Assembly (NCBI RefSeq): GCF_018861735.1
Contig: NZ_JAHLEB010000040.1
Coordinates: 1-46,615 of the forward strand
Direction of reading: 5' to 3'
Source: Clostridium lacusfryxellense
GTDB taxonomy: Bacteria > Bacillota > Clostridia > Clostridiales > Clostridiaceae
Length of the DNA stretch: 46,615 nt
The position numbers and the translations under genes are program-made. Each line of letters opens with the position of its first letter. Position 1 is the first letter of the stretch. The notes under the pieces are model-generated. The model ran no database searches, was not told the origin of the DNA, and saw only the letters and a list, made by a program, of their open reading frames with translations. Below, piece after piece: positions 1-8,825 of this stretch.

Positions 1-48
1 AATAATATTTTACTCATTTGCCACCATCCTATCTATATATAAATTATA

Positions 49-103
49 CAAAAAAAGCACCTATAATCCAAACACTTTTTTTTAAGTGTCCTTCCTATAG
101 GTA
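49..103 (-). terminator. Terminator of the methyltransferase gene
   Basis: Inverted repeat ACCTATA (59-65) and TATAGGT (96-102) encloses a second stem, ACACTT/AAGTGT. Read on the minus strand it ends in GC followed by a run of T, as expected of a rho-independent terminator just after the methyltransferase stop codon. Confidence 0.6.
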
Positions 104-136
104 CCAGTTTAATTTATAATCCATACTTTTTTAAAA

Positions 137-700
137 TTATAATAACTGAAATTTTAATCCATAATGATCCATATTTATATCTACATCCTCAAGATGTGTA
201 AAATTAGCACTAGCGCAAATTTTAATCATATCTTCTTTTGATATTCGGTCATTAATAGAGGGCCCCATTTCAGTTTCTTTTTTCTCCCAGTCAATAATGC
301 AGAGCAGACCATCAGTTTTTAAAACTCTCCTTATTTCATTGAAATATTTAGGTTTATCTTCTATTTCGTGAATAACATTACTTATAAAGACATAATCAAT
401 TGAATTATCATCAATTGGGAAAGAATATTCTTCACTTTTTAGGAAATCTATATTAGTGAGATTATTAGCCTTTTGTTTTGCAATATTAATCATTTCAGGC
501 ATTATGTCTAGTCCAATTACCTTTCCTTGATTCATTATAGTAGCAGCAGGAATACTAAAATACCCTATGCCGCAACCTATATCAAGTAAGGTTCCGACCT
601 TATTAAAATTAAATTTTTTTAAGGTTTCTTCAGGGGGCATTTGTTGTCTTCGTTTTGGATTATCTAATTTGTATAAACTTTTAATATTAAATTTATGCAT
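137..700 (-). CDS. Class I SAM-dependent methyltransferase
   Basis: A 187-residue cytosolic protein with the Rossmann methyltransferase fold. The SAM-binding motif I, DIGCGIG, is at residues 40-46, and the acidic residue after the second strand (GLD, 63-65) would contact the SAM ribose. The later NVIHEI and EIRRVLKTDG segments match the Methyltransf_11 / UbiE-like pattern. It would transfer a methyl group from SAM to a small molecule, but nothing in the sequence names the substrate. It is monocistronic and ends at its own terminator. The family is secure; the specific function is not. Confidence 0.8.
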   Translation of the reverse strand: MHKFNIKSLYKLDNPKRRQQMPPEETLKKFNFNKVGTLLDIGCGIGYFSIPAATIMNQGKVIGLDIMPEMINIAKQKANNLTNIDFLKSEEYSFPIDDNSIDYVFISNVIHEIEDKPKYFNEIRRVLKTDGLLCIIDWEKKETEMGPSINDRISKEDMIKICASANFTHLEDVDINMDHYGLKFQLL

Positions 701-781
701 CTAAACACTCTCCTCTAAGTATATCTATATATCTAATTATAATGATTCTATTATATCATATAACTTTTCAATTATATATGT

Positions 782-1651
782 TCATTCTCTGCATAGTTTC
801 AAGAACTCTAAAGATGAAGGTGTGAGAAATTTATTTTTATGGTAAATAATATAGAATTGACGTTTTAAATTAATATCAATTACATTTAGTTTACCTATAA
901 CACCATCGTCTATGTAATTTTGAACTAGTAGTAGAGGGAGTATCGAGATACCTATTCCACTTGCAACGCCGCTAAGGATAGCGTCTGTGCTTGCACTTTC
1001 CCATATTGGTAGCACCGAAAAACCATGAAGAAGCAGAATCGAATCAGCAAGTTCACGTGTACCGCTGTTTTTTTCTCTCATTAGAAAATCTTGAGTTTTC
1101 AAATCCTTAATTGAAACGGAGTGTTTTTTTAAAAGAGGATTACTTAAGCTACAAACAACTACAAGTTCATCATTAAAAAAACTTTTGGAGATAAGATTCT
1201 CTGAGTGAACTAACCCCTCAATGAGAGCGAAATCTAATTTGTTGTCTATTACCAAATTTTCAATAATATCAGAATTATTTATAGTTACAAAGGTTTGAAT
1301 ACTTGGATATTTAGATGAAAATTGTTTGATATATTTTGGCATTAGATGGGTGCCAATAGTAAAGCTAGAGCCTATTCTAAGGGTCCCAATTGTATCTGAA
1401 TTTCGAATAGTTGTTTCTAATTCATCAAAGAGGGATGTTATGTGAAGAGCATAACTTAATACTACTTTTCCGACCTCGGTTAGGTATATCTTTTTAGATA
1501 GGCGATCAAAAAGTTTAACACCATAATAATTTTCCATTTCTTTTATTGCAGTGCTGATTGCAGGTTGAGAAATATACATTTTCTTAGAAGCTATTGTAAT
1601 GCTATTCTCTTGACAAACAACAACAAATATTTTCATATGTCTTAAGTTCAT
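782..1651 (-). CDS. LysR-family transcriptional regulator
   Basis: A 289-residue LysR-type regulator. The N-terminal winged helix-turn-helix covers about residues 1-60, including the typical SQPAISTAIKEME recognition helix, and a periplasmic-binding-fold effector domain covers about 88-289. It is transcribed divergently from the chromate-type transporter pair, and a perfect palindrome lies in the shared 125-bp gap. By the family's usual habit it probably controls those genes and itself. The effector is unknown. Small-anion sensing would fit the neighbour, but that is inference. Confidence 0.85.
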   Translation of the reverse strand: MNLRHMKIFVVVCQENSITIASKKMYISQPAISTAIKEMENYYGVKLFDRLSKKIYLTEVGKVVLSYALHITSLFDELETTIRNSDTIGTLRIGSSFTIGTHLMPKYIKQFSSKYPSIQTFVTINNSDIIENLVIDNKLDFALIEGLVHSENLISKSFFNDELVVVCSLSNPLLKKHSVSIKDLKTQDFLMREKNSGTRELADSILLLHGFSVLPIWESASTDAILSGVASGIGISILPLLLVQNYIDDGVIGKLNVIDINLKRQFYIIYHKNKFLTPSSLEFLKLCRE

Positions 1652-1686
1652 TATTAAATCTCCTTTATATATCCATAAAAAAATAC

Positions 1687-1710
1687 ATCCATAACCAAAT
1701 GGTTATGGAT
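1687..1710. promoter_or_regulatory. Palindromic operator between lysR and the transporter genes
   Basis: ATCCATAACC and GGTTATGGAT form a perfect 10-bp inverted repeat with a 4-bp spacer. It contains a T-N11-A core (ATAACCAAATGGTTAT), the usual signature of LysR-type binding sites, and lies between the divergent genes. A TATAAT-like element follows at about 1717-1722 and could be the -10 of the transporter promoter. Confidence 0.6.
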
Positions 1711-1776
1711 ATGATTATATAATAGTATTTTACGTATAGTATTGCAAGCACTATAATTATTAGGGGGGGTAATTAA

Positions 1777-2355
1777 ATGAAAAAAGATGTGAAATTCTAT
1801 TTAAAGCTATTTTCTTCAACATTATATTTAAGTGCATTCACTTTTGGAGGAGGATTTGTTATTATTCCTCTAATGAAAAAGAAATTTGTGGATGAATATA
1901 AATGGATTGAAGAGAAAGAAATGCTTGATTTAGCCGCTATTGCACAATCAGCACCTGGTGCAATAGCAGTAAATGCAGCAATAATTGTAGGTTATCGATT
2001 GGCGGGAGTATTAGGGGCTATGATAACAATTTTAGGCACGGTATTACCACCATTAATTATATTATCAATCATATCGGTTGCATACACAGAATTTAGAGAT
2101 AGTTTAATTGTTAAATATATACTAAGGGGAATGCAAGCTGGAGTTGCAGCGGTTATTATTGATGTAGTAATTAGTATGGCTATTTCTCTTTATAAAGAAA
2201 AAAAATTATTACCTATTATGATTATGATAGGTGCTTTTATAGCTACATTTATTCTAAAGATCAATGTTATTATAATAATTTTAACAAGCGGTATAATTGG
2301 TGCTATTTCTACTTATTATTCCAAATACGTAGAAAAGGGTGTTGATTTAAAATGA
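1777..2355 (+). CDS. Chromate transporter family protein, first subunit
   Basis: A 192-residue integral membrane protein of the CHR (chromate ion transporter) family, short single-domain type. The conserved segments FTFGGGFVIIPLM and AQSAPGAIAVNAA are typical, and several hydrophobic helices follow. Short CHR proteins normally work as a pair of homologous halves, and the second half lies directly downstream with a 4-bp ATGA overlap. The family exports chromate in characterised cases. The physiological substrate here could be another oxyanion. The RBS is a GGGGGG tract before ATG. Confidence 0.85.
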   Translation: MKKDVKFYLKLFSSTLYLSAFTFGGGFVIIPLMKKKFVDEYKWIEEKEMLDLAAIAQSAPGAIAVNAAIIVGYRLAGVLGAMITILGTVLPPLIILSIISVAYTEFRDSLIVKYILRGMQAGVAAVIIDVVISMAISLYKEKKLLPIMIMIGAFIATFILKINVIIIILTSGIIGAISTYYSKYVEKGVDLK

Positions 2356-2918
2356 TATACCTAAAAATATTTTGGAGCTTTTTTCAAATTGGATTATTTA
2401 GTATTGGTGGTGGTTATGCTGCTATGCCATTAATTCAAAACCAAGTTGTTAGTATTCACACTTGGTTATCGATGAACGAATTTGCAGATGTTATAACAAT
2501 ATCTCAGATGACGCCTGGGCCAATAGCTATTAATTGTGCTACATTTGTAGGTACACGTATTGCAGGGATGCCAGGTGCTATTGTGGCGACGATAGGATGT
2601 GTTTTCCCATCTTGTATTATTGTGCTCTTATTGGCATATTTATATTACAAATATAAAAGGTTATCCATAGTTAAAGGGTGTTTGAATGGACTAAGACCAG
2701 CTGTTATTGCGATGATAGGATCAGCAGGATTAACTTTGTTAATATTAGCATTCTGGAATGGTAAGGGTATATCGATTAAGACTGAAAATATAGATGTTAT
2801 ATCGGTGACAATATTTACGGTTTCAATAATTATTCTTAGAAAATGGAAGGTAAATCCTATATTTGTAATGCTGGGGGCAGGTATAAGTGGGTTATGTATT
2901 TACCCATTTGTTTTGTAA
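2352..2918 (+). CDS. Chromate transporter family protein, second subunit
   Basis: A 188-residue membrane protein homologous to its upstream neighbour. It has the CHR signatures FSIGGGYAAMPL and SQMTPGPIAIN, and several hydrophobic segments that should insert with opposite topology to the partner. Its start codon overlaps the previous stop (ATGA), so the pair is translationally coupled and expected to form a heterodimer. A hairpin at 2956-2990 ends the operon. The family assignment is strong; real substrate specificity cannot be read from the sequence. Confidence 0.85.
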   Translation: MIYLKIFWSFFQIGLFSIGGGYAAMPLIQNQVVSIHTWLSMNEFADVITISQMTPGPIAINCATFVGTRIAGMPGAIVATIGCVFPSCIIVLLLAYLYYKYKRLSIVKGCLNGLRPAVIAMIGSAGLTLLILAFWNGKGISIKTENIDVISVTIFTVSIIILRKWKVNPIFVMLGAGISGLCIYPFVL

Positions 2919-2955
2919 GTTGAATAATGTTATTTTCATAATTAACTAATTGCAA

Positions 2956-2990
2956 AAAGCGAAAAGAGCGTAGCTGTGCCCCTTCGCTTT
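2956..2990. terminator. Shared hairpin between chromate genes and sigK
   Basis: AAAGCGAA (2956-2963) pairs with TTCGCTTT (2983-2990). It lies between two convergent transcription units. On the minus strand it is followed by TTTTTGC, so it may work better for sigK than for the transporter. Confidence 0.5.
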
Positions 2991-3006
2991 GTGTTCCCAT
3001 ATTTCT

Positions 3007-3720
3007 TTACAAATGATTAGAAAGGTTCGAACTATTTAGTTCCTTATTGAGTTTCTTTAGGACTTTCTTTTCTATCCTAGAAACATAAGATCTAGAAATG
3101 CCTAATATTAATGCAATTTCTCTTTGAGTTCTAGGGTTACCATCAAGTAAACCATAACGCATTTGAATTATAATTTTTTCCCTATCCATTAAAGCCACGT
3201 TTATCTTACTATAAAGTTTTTTGATTTGTATTTTACTTTCTACTATATCAATAATAGAATCATCATCACTACTTAATACGTCGAGGAGAGATATATCATT
3301 GCCCTCTTTGTCAGTTCCAATAGGGTCTTGCAAATACAACTCCCCTTTGGTTTTCTTAGTATTACGAATTAGCATAAGTATTTCATTTTCTATGCACCTT
3401 GCCGCATATGTAGCAAGTCTTGTTCCTTTACTTATATCAAAGGAGTCAATAGCTTTAATAAGCCCCACAGTTCCAATAGATATGAGGTCATCTACATCCT
3501 TTCCGGGATAGGAATATTTTTTTACTATATGTGCAACTAGTCTTAGATTTCGTTCAACGAGTATTCCTTTCGCTAGCAAATCGCCTTCCTTTAATTTAAG
3601 TAAATAGGATTTTTCATCTTCTTCACATAGTGGTTGGGGGAATGAAATACTCCCAGTTATATAACCTGTTAAAAACGTAACATTTCCAATCATATCAAAT
3701 AAACAATTCATGAAAAACAC
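3007..3720 (-). CDS. sigK: Sporulation sigma factor SigK
   Basis: A 237-residue sigma-70 family factor that directs late mother-cell gene expression in sporulation. The N-terminus is a hydrophobic pro-segment of about 20 residues (FLTGYITGS region) of the kind removed from pro-sigma-K. Region 2 covers NLRLVAHIVKKYS to AIDSFD, with the DVDDLISIG core-binding stretch. Region 4 ends in the helix-turn-helix REIALILGISRSYVSR. The start is GTG at 3718-3720, because AGGAGG lies 6 bases upstream; the internal ATG at 3711 is too far away. The gene is uninterrupted, so there is no skin element. The CPBP membrane protease gene lies upstream on the same strand. Confidence 0.9.
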   Translation of the reverse strand: MFFMNCLFDMIGNVTFLTGYITGSISFPQPLCEEDEKSYLLKLKEGDLLAKGILVERNLRLVAHIVKKYSYPGKDVDDLISIGTVGLIKAIDSFDISKGTRLATYAARCIENEILMLIRNTKKTKGELYLQDPIGTDKEGNDISLLDVLSSDDDSIIDIVESKIQIKKLYSKINVALMDREKIIIQMRYGLLDGNPRTQREIALILGISRSYVSRIEKKVLKKLNKELNSSNLSNHL

Positions 3721-3838
3721 AGATGTCCTCCTAATAGTGCTTATTAATATAATATGATTTATTTAATCAAAAGTGCCTATTTATGAAAATTAATTTATAT
3801 TCTTTTAAAATGCTAAAATATAAGCATTAAATTAAGCA

Positions 3839-4786
3839 CTAAATCTTTTCTATAAAGTTCTGATTTTTTGAAACTCCAAGTAACTGTGGTTTGTAAAACT
3901 TCGACATATAAATAAAACCTACTATTATAATAAAGGTAACAACAAGGCCACCTTCCGGGCCGAATCCCCCACCAGTTATAATGTTATTTACAGGAGTATT
4001 TAATTTATATAAGCTTTCTGTTGACAGTCCACTAACTTGAAATCCAAATATATTACCTTGAAAGTAATTCCAGGTAATATGATAGCCAATAGGTAGCCAG
4101 AGGTTATTCGATCTAAGGAACATATAGGCGAATAGTAGTCCAACTAGAAAAAGATTTACATAACTTATTATACTCATGCTAGGGTTTAAAGAATGCATTA
4201 CTGAAAATATAATTGAGGAGACTATAAGAACAATCCATGTATTGCCTGTTTGTTTAAGTACAGTCATGCAGTAACCTCTTGAAAACATCTCTTCGTTTAT
4301 TCCCACAAATACAAAAAATACCAATTGAATTAATAAAGAAATATTAAAATTTGGTCTACTCAAAGGGCTTTGCATGGATATATTCCCACTGGCAACTAAA
4401 ATTATAAAAACTAAAGTCATAGAAAGTGCTCCAAAGGCTAAGCCTTTAAATAAATCTTTATAACCCTTCTTAATACTAATAAGTCCAATTTCTCTTATGG
4501 GTTTCTTGTCGAATAATTTCCAAAACAGCCAAACTGCTAGTATCATACATATGCATTGGATGAAGGCTAAAAAAATACCAAAGCTAGTATTGATCTTAGT
4601 TAAGCTATTAATATACGGTTCTAAATCATTAAGCGATACCTGCTTTTTTGCAACAACAATAGCGGTAAGAATAATTATAGCAATCATAGAAATTATGATA
4701 TTAGCGATAAAAAACGAAACGAAAGTTGATGCGATTTTCCAACCAGATCTCAACTTGGAGTTTTTATTTACAAAAATACTTTTCAT
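3839..4786 (-). CDS. CPBP-family intramembrane glutamic protease
   Basis: A 315-residue polytopic membrane protein of the CPBP/Abi (type II CAAX protease-like) family. The catalytic signature EExxxR is present as EEMFSR (E165, E166, R170), followed by an FxxxH motif ending at H198 and a later HITWN histidine, all inside predicted helices. Related proteins process membrane or bacteriocin-type peptides. The substrate here is unknown. It sits between sigK and sigG on the same strand, but intergenic gaps of more than 100 bp suggest its own transcription. A role in processing pro-sigma-K would be speculation, because that is normally done by SpoIVFB. Confidence 0.8.
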   Translation of the reverse strand: MKSIFVNKNSKLRSGWKIASTFVSFFIANIIISMIAIIILTAIVVAKKQVSLNDLEPYINSLTKINTSFGIFLAFIQCICMILAVWLFWKLFDKKPIREIGLISIKKGYKDLFKGLAFGALSMTLVFIILVASGNISMQSPLSRPNFNISLLIQLVFFVFVGINEEMFSRGYCMTVLKQTGNTWIVLIVSSIIFSVMHSLNPSMSIISYVNLFLVGLLFAYMFLRSNNLWLPIGYHITWNYFQGNIFGFQVSGLSTESLYKLNTPVNNIITGGGFGPEGGLVVTFIIIVGFIYMSKFYKPQLLGVSKNQNFIEKI

Positions 4787-4896
4787 GTAGAATACACCAT
4801 CCTTAATTTTAAAATTCGTATATGCATAGTTGGATATAAATAATCATACCATATTAACCATAAATTAAATATAATAACAATAAATTCATAACGACG

Positions 4897-4920
4897 AAAA
4901 AGGGCCTAATTAAGGCCCCT
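4897..4920 (-). terminator. Terminator of the first sigG gene
   Basis: AGGGCC (4901-4906) and GGCCCCT (4914-4920) form a GC-rich stem around TAATTAA. On the minus strand it is followed by TTTTTC, and the stem begins within the sigG stop codon. Confidence 0.8.
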
Positions 4921-5692
4921 AAACATACTTCCTCATATGTTTTAATGCAGTTTTTTCTACTCGAGAAACTTGGGCTTGAGATATTCCTATCTCATCAGCC
5001 ACTTCCATCTGAGTTTTTCCATCGAAAAACCTCATATTTAAAATTAGTTTTTCTCTTTCTTTTAATCTTTTCATGCCTTCTTTAATTGATATGTTTTCAA
5101 GCCAACTATCATCTGAGTTTTTAGTGTCTTTTATTTGGTCCATTACATAAATTTCATCTCCACCATCATGATAAATTGGTTGAAATAGAGATACAGGATC
5201 TTGTATAGCATCTAATGCAAATACTACGTCCTCCCTTGCAAGTTCTAATTCTTTTGCTATTTGAGTAACTGTAGGCTCTTTATTGTTCTCATTTACCAAT
5301 CTATCTCTAACTTGCAATGCTCTATATGCAATATCACGCAGAGACCTGCTAACTCTTATAGAGTTATTGTCTCGTAGGTATCTTCTTATTTCTCCAATAA
5401 TCATAGGGACTGCATATGTTGAAAATCTGACATTTAGACTTAAATCAAAATTATCAATGGACTTCATTAAACCAATACATCCAACTTGAAATAAATCATC
5501 TACATTTTCTCCTCTATTATTAAAGCGTTTTATGACACTTAAGACCAATCTTAAGTTGCTTTTAATAAACTTATCTCTACATGCATATTCGCCATTTTGT
5601 ATCCTAAACAATAACTCCTTCATTTCTTTTTCTTTTAATACTGGTAATTTTGAAGTATTTACTCCACATATTTCTACTTTATTGAACATCAT
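4919..5692 (-). CDS. sigG: Sporulation sigma factor SigG, copy 1
   Basis: A 257-residue sigma-70 factor of the forespore SigG type. Region 2 contains ENVDDLFQVGCIGLMKSIDNFD and RFSTYAVPMIIGEIRRYLRD. Region 3 contains REDVVFALDAI and DGGDE. The region 4 helix-turn-helix is MEVADEIGISQAQVSRVEK. The N-terminal MMFNKVEICGVNTSKLP is the conserved SigG leader involved in control by anti-sigma factors. A second gene at 45593-46366 encodes a protein differing at only 27 of 257 positions by manual alignment (about 89% identity). Neither copy has the usual spoIIGA-sigE neighbours, so a canonical third copy elsewhere is possible. GAAGGG upstream serves as RBS. Confidence 0.88.
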   Translation of the reverse strand: MMFNKVEICGVNTSKLPVLKEKEMKELLFRIQNGEYACRDKFIKSNLRLVLSVIKRFNNRGENVDDLFQVGCIGLMKSIDNFDLSLNVRFSTYAVPMIIGEIRRYLRDNNSIRVSRSLRDIAYRALQVRDRLVNENNKEPTVTQIAKELELAREDVVFALDAIQDPVSLFQPIYHDGGDEIYVMDQIKDTKNSDDSWLENISIKEGMKRLKEREKLILNMRFFDGKTQMEVADEIGISQAQVSRVEKTALKHMRKYV

Positions 5693-5902
5693 AAGGTCAT
5701 CATTCCCTTCAGAGTAACTGTTTTAAAATTATGCCCTTATGATTTAGTTATTATACTAGAGACAACCTTGCAGAAATTTATTTATTTTTCATGATGTGGT
5801 ATAAATAAAAAAGAATAGATAATTATCATAATAAAGAGTAGAATAAAAAATATACATAATATAAAATATAAAAAATTAGTATTAGATAAAGGAGGAGTAA
5901 TT

Positions 5903-6391
5903 TTGGAGGTTAATCAACTATCACAACTATTTAAAAGTATTTCAACTGGAATATCACAGAAAGCGACAGGGATTTCAGGTGATGATTCAAGTGTAGCGGC
6001 TAGTTCTAGTTTTGAAGACTTGCTCAATCAAATAGTTAATAATTCTCAAGATCAAACTTTAAATAACGCTTCCGCAAGTGTTACGAGTACTGACAATAAA
6101 GTTAATGGGCTCAGCAACATAACGTTGCAATCCCAAAAGGCAGAGCAGCTTCAACAAGTGGTAATGCAGCAGATGATGCAGATGATGTCAACTCAAAATG
6201 CGACTAGTAGTTCAAGTATTGGAAGTGTTGAAAGTGATGATAGCTCAGAAAGTCTTTTCTCAAGTTCAAATAGCAATGACTTAACACAATTGTTACAGAC
6301 TTTAGTGCAAGAGCAAGGGGATACAAGTGCTACTGATGGTAGTTTAACCAATTCGAGTCAAGCTAATAATATAATTAGTAAGAGTATTTAA
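5903..6391 (+). CDS. Ser/Gln-rich protein of unknown function
   Basis: A 162-residue hydrophilic protein rich in Ser, Gln, Asn and Asp, with no signal peptide or membrane segment. It starts at TTG 5903, with GGAGG (5891-5895) well placed. The opening (EVNQLSQLFKSIS, then SSFEDLLNQI) resembles the low-complexity N-terminal arm that precedes the catalytic domain in some clostridial flagellar or lytic-transglycosylase proteins. The Met/Gln-rich segment VVMQQMMQMM is also of that kind. No catalytic domain follows before the terminator, so it may be a stand-alone or shortened relative. Function is not assigned. Confidence 0.55.
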   Translation: MEVNQLSQLFKSISTGISQKATGISGDDSSVAASSSFEDLLNQIVNNSQDQTLNNASASVTSTDNKVNGLSNITLQSQKAEQLQQVVMQQMMQMMSTQNATSSSSIGSVESDDSSESLFSSSNSNDLTQLLQTLVQEQGDTSATDGSLTNSSQANNIISKSI

Positions 6392-6396
6392 AAAAA

Positions 6397-6424
6397 TTAA
6401 CCACTATGGTTACATAGTGGTTAA
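6397..6424. terminator. Perfect hairpin after the Ser/Gln-rich gene
   Basis: TTAACCACTATG and CATAGTGGTTAA form a perfect 12-bp stem with a GTTA loop, 6 bases after the stop codon. The following bases are AT-rich (AAACTATTTT). The same hairpin encodes the last codons of a small ORF on the other strand. Confidence 0.7.
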
Positions 6425-6532
6425 AACTATTTTAACACCAACAATTGCTAGAACACAAGCGACAACACACAGGGTAATAAAAATAGAAGTGTTTTTAGAC
6501 ATTTCAGATATATTTTTGTTTTCATTTTTCAT
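6410..6532 (-). CDS. Predicted 40-residue single-pass membrane peptide
   Basis: A 40-codon ORF beginning MKNENKNISEMSKN and continuing into about 20 hydrophobic residues (IFITLCVVACVLAIVGV), then a short basic end, KIVLTTM. The charged head and single transmembrane helix look like a genuine small membrane protein. The upstream GGGG tract is a weak ribosome binding site, and the gene's 3' end lies inside the facing gene's terminator. No function is recognised. Confidence 0.45.
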   Translation of the reverse strand: MKNENKNISEMSKNTSIFITLCVVACVLAIVGVKIVLTTM

Positions 6533-6656
6533 ACTAAATTTGCCCCATTTCTGCCATTAAAGGCTAGCCTAATAACATATTACTATATAATTACTTCATT
6601 TAGGTGTCAATATTGTTAACAATTTATATTAATTAGGCAAAAATGGCACAATTAAA

Positions 6657-7121
6657 TTATTTATGAATTATTTTTGTAAATATTGCAAGCATTCCAGACG
6701 TAATAAGAGGGCCCACAGGAACTCCTCCTAAAAAGGCAGCAGCAGCAACTGCGCCTACAATCATTGCAGGCATAATGTCACTATGACCTTGAACGGTGAG
6801 ATAGTTCAAGCCCTGACCGCTTAAATATGTTGTTAAAAACGAAAGAATTAAAGCTGTTATGCCTATCCAAGATGCAAATACGCTTTTTATATTTATAAAT
6901 GTAATTTGTCCATTTGCAATAGGTATCATTATTGCGGCAATCAGAAGTATTAGCCCAAAGGTCATGCCACTTTTTTCTATAGTCGGGTATATATATTTAT
7001 CTAATCTTAAGAGTTTTAGCATAAGTAACATACATGTAGCTATAGCAACTGAATTAGCTTTTCCCAATATAGCAGCAGCAAGAATTAATAATAAAATAAT
7101 TGTGGAATCCAAACGAATCAT
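6657..7121 (-). CDS. DUF441 family membrane protein
   Basis: A 154-residue protein with four hydrophobic helices. It matches the DUF441 (YeaL/YtwI) family: an initial helix LLLILAAAILGKANSVAIA, a central GLILLIAAIMIPIANG, and a C-terminal PAMIVGAVAAAAFLGGVPVGPLITSG. The family's role is unknown, though its members lie in the inner membrane. The length is typical. It ends with KIIHK and follows the metallophosphoesterase gene on the same strand by 22 bases, so the two may be cotranscribed. Confidence 0.8.
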   Translation of the reverse strand: MIRLDSTIILLLILAAAILGKANSVAIATCMLLMLKLLRLDKYIYPTIEKSGMTFGLILLIAAIMIPIANGQITFINIKSVFASWIGITALILSFLTTYLSGQGLNYLTVQGHSDIMPAMIVGAVAAAAFLGGVPVGPLITSGMLAIFTKIIHK

Positions 7122-7142
7122 CTCCTTATATGTTTATTATAA

Positions 7143-8654
7143 TTATAATAAATGCCTATCCTCGCCATACCCATACCTGGTACAATCAACTATTCCAGTG
7201 GATTTATCACAAGTTATGACATCCCATAAGTCTTCTTTAGTTGTATTTTTAGTCCTCGCCTTAATTCCTGCACTATAACAACAAGATGTATTAATGAAGT
7301 TCCAGCCAAGGTCGATGGGCTTGTTGGTTTGATCTGTGTGAGTGTGTCCATATACATAACATAATATTTTTCTTGGACCCTGGCTTTTAAAATTTGCATT
7401 AATTGAAACACCATAATCGCCAGAAGTACTGCTGGAAAAATCCGTACCATTCATAAATGCTTTAAGTAAACCTTCTATTAGATTCCCGTTATATGGATTA
7501 TATTTATTAAACATTAAATCTGTATTTCTTGTAGCCATATGAGATAGTACTATAACTGACCAATCAGTTCTAGTTAAAGTATTAAGAGCTTCAGATTGTA
7601 GCCATTGTACTTGCCTTGCACCATATCCCCAAAAATTTTGTCCATGCCATTTCATAGTACCATCACTATTTATAATTATTGGATAATCTGTTGAATCTAA
7701 ACATATCACTCTGATTTTCTTATCATAAAAATCCTTATAATAATAAAGGCTCATACTATCCTCAGTATCATGTATTTCTCCATTCTTAAAAGGTCTAATC
7801 ACTCTATTAAACCATTCTTTTTTTGTTATTATGTTAGATAAAACAGGGTTAGCAGGTTCGGAGACATAATAGCTATTGTCATCATGATTTCCATGAAGTA
7901 CAAGCACAGGTATTCTAGAAGCCTTTAATGTCTTTGCGAGTTCACTTAATTTACCTTTTGGGTTTTCTTTATCAGGATAAACGCCCGAATGCAAGTCACC
8001 ACCTATTGCAATAAAATCTAATATTCCATACTTTTGAATTTCTATAACAGCCTTTAAATGAGTTTGAATTTGATCGTAATAATTCAAATAATCATCAGCA
8101 TGTAGGTCTGTTGCAAAAGCAAATTGTATTGTGTCATTAGAACTAATATCAGCTACTTTGGCCTGAGTTCTTCCAATATCATTAATAACGTATTGTTGAA
8201 GGTCAATATTAAGTGATGCATTTTGTTTGAAATCATCATAACCCGGTTGATTACATATAACTTGTAAAAGTCCTTTAGATATATTGTTGGTAACAGCGTT
8301 AATCGAAGGTGTTACTGAGTTAGCTGGGACTTCTCTATTTGAAAGTTGTAATTTACTTGATTTGACAACATTATCAATTGCAGATTTAAATGTAAATTCG
8401 GGGAAAATAATTTCGTTAGTATTTATACTATTTAAAGATATCTGTGCATTACAATCATAAATTGATGTTAATTTTTGAGAAGGTAATCTTATAAGCAGTT
8501 CTCCATTTAAAACATCGGTAACTGCAATGTAATCTGAAGCTATTAAAAGTTTAGTATCTGATTTGAAAATTATAAGGGTTATTGAAAGTCCTGTTAAATC
8601 TAATGGGAGTTTATTTTTCTTCAAAAATATCTTAAAAATATATGTTATTGGCAT
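7143..8654 (-). CDS. Metallophosphoesterase with BppU-like N-terminal domain
   Basis: A 503-residue protein. Residues 180-450 form a calcineurin-like phosphoesterase domain with the full metal set: DLH (D183, H185), GGD (218-220), GNHDD (255-259), LSHMA (about 370) and GHTHTD (about 437). Residues 1-110 (LDLTGLSITLIIF, GELLIRLPSQ) resemble the N-terminal domain of phage baseplate upper proteins (BppU). No signal peptide or membrane helix is seen. It would hydrolyse phosphomonoesters or diesters; the substrate is unknown. The fusion suggests a phage-tail or phage-derived origin, yet no other phage gene is nearby. AAGGAG precedes the ATG. Confidence 0.75.
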   Translation of the reverse strand: MPITYIFKIFLKKNKLPLDLTGLSITLIIFKSDTKLLIASDYIAVTDVLNGELLIRLPSQKLTSIYDCNAQISLNSINTNEIIFPEFTFKSAIDNVVKSSKLQLSNREVPANSVTPSINAVTNNISKGLLQVICNQPGYDDFKQNASLNIDLQQYVINDIGRTQAKVADISSNDTIQFAFATDLHADDYLNYYDQIQTHLKAVIEIQKYGILDFIAIGGDLHSGVYPDKENPKGKLSELAKTLKASRIPVLVLHGNHDDNSYYVSEPANPVLSNIITKKEWFNRVIRPFKNGEIHDTEDSMSLYYYKDFYDKKIRVICLDSTDYPIIINSDGTMKWHGQNFWGYGARQVQWLQSEALNTLTRTDWSVIVLSHMATRNTDLMFNKYNPYNGNLIEGLLKAFMNGTDFSSSTSGDYGVSINANFKSQGPRKILCYVYGHTHTDQTNKPIDLGWNFINTSCCYSAGIKARTKNTTKEDLWDVITCDKSTGIVDCTRYGYGEDRHLL

Positions 8655-8825
8655 AACAAAACTCCTTTTTCTTTATTTATAAAAAGTAATTGTATTATTA
8701 TATTATGATTAGTGACCTTTAGTGGAGACACTTTTAAAAAAATATTTCGAAGTCTTACATTATTGCTATAATATTTTTTTGATGGTACAATTAATATTAT
8801 GAATTTAATAAAAATTGAATAATAG

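Noticed and set aside
3221-3511. Plus-strand frame opposite sigK
   Set aside because: Antisense shadow without a ribosome binding site.
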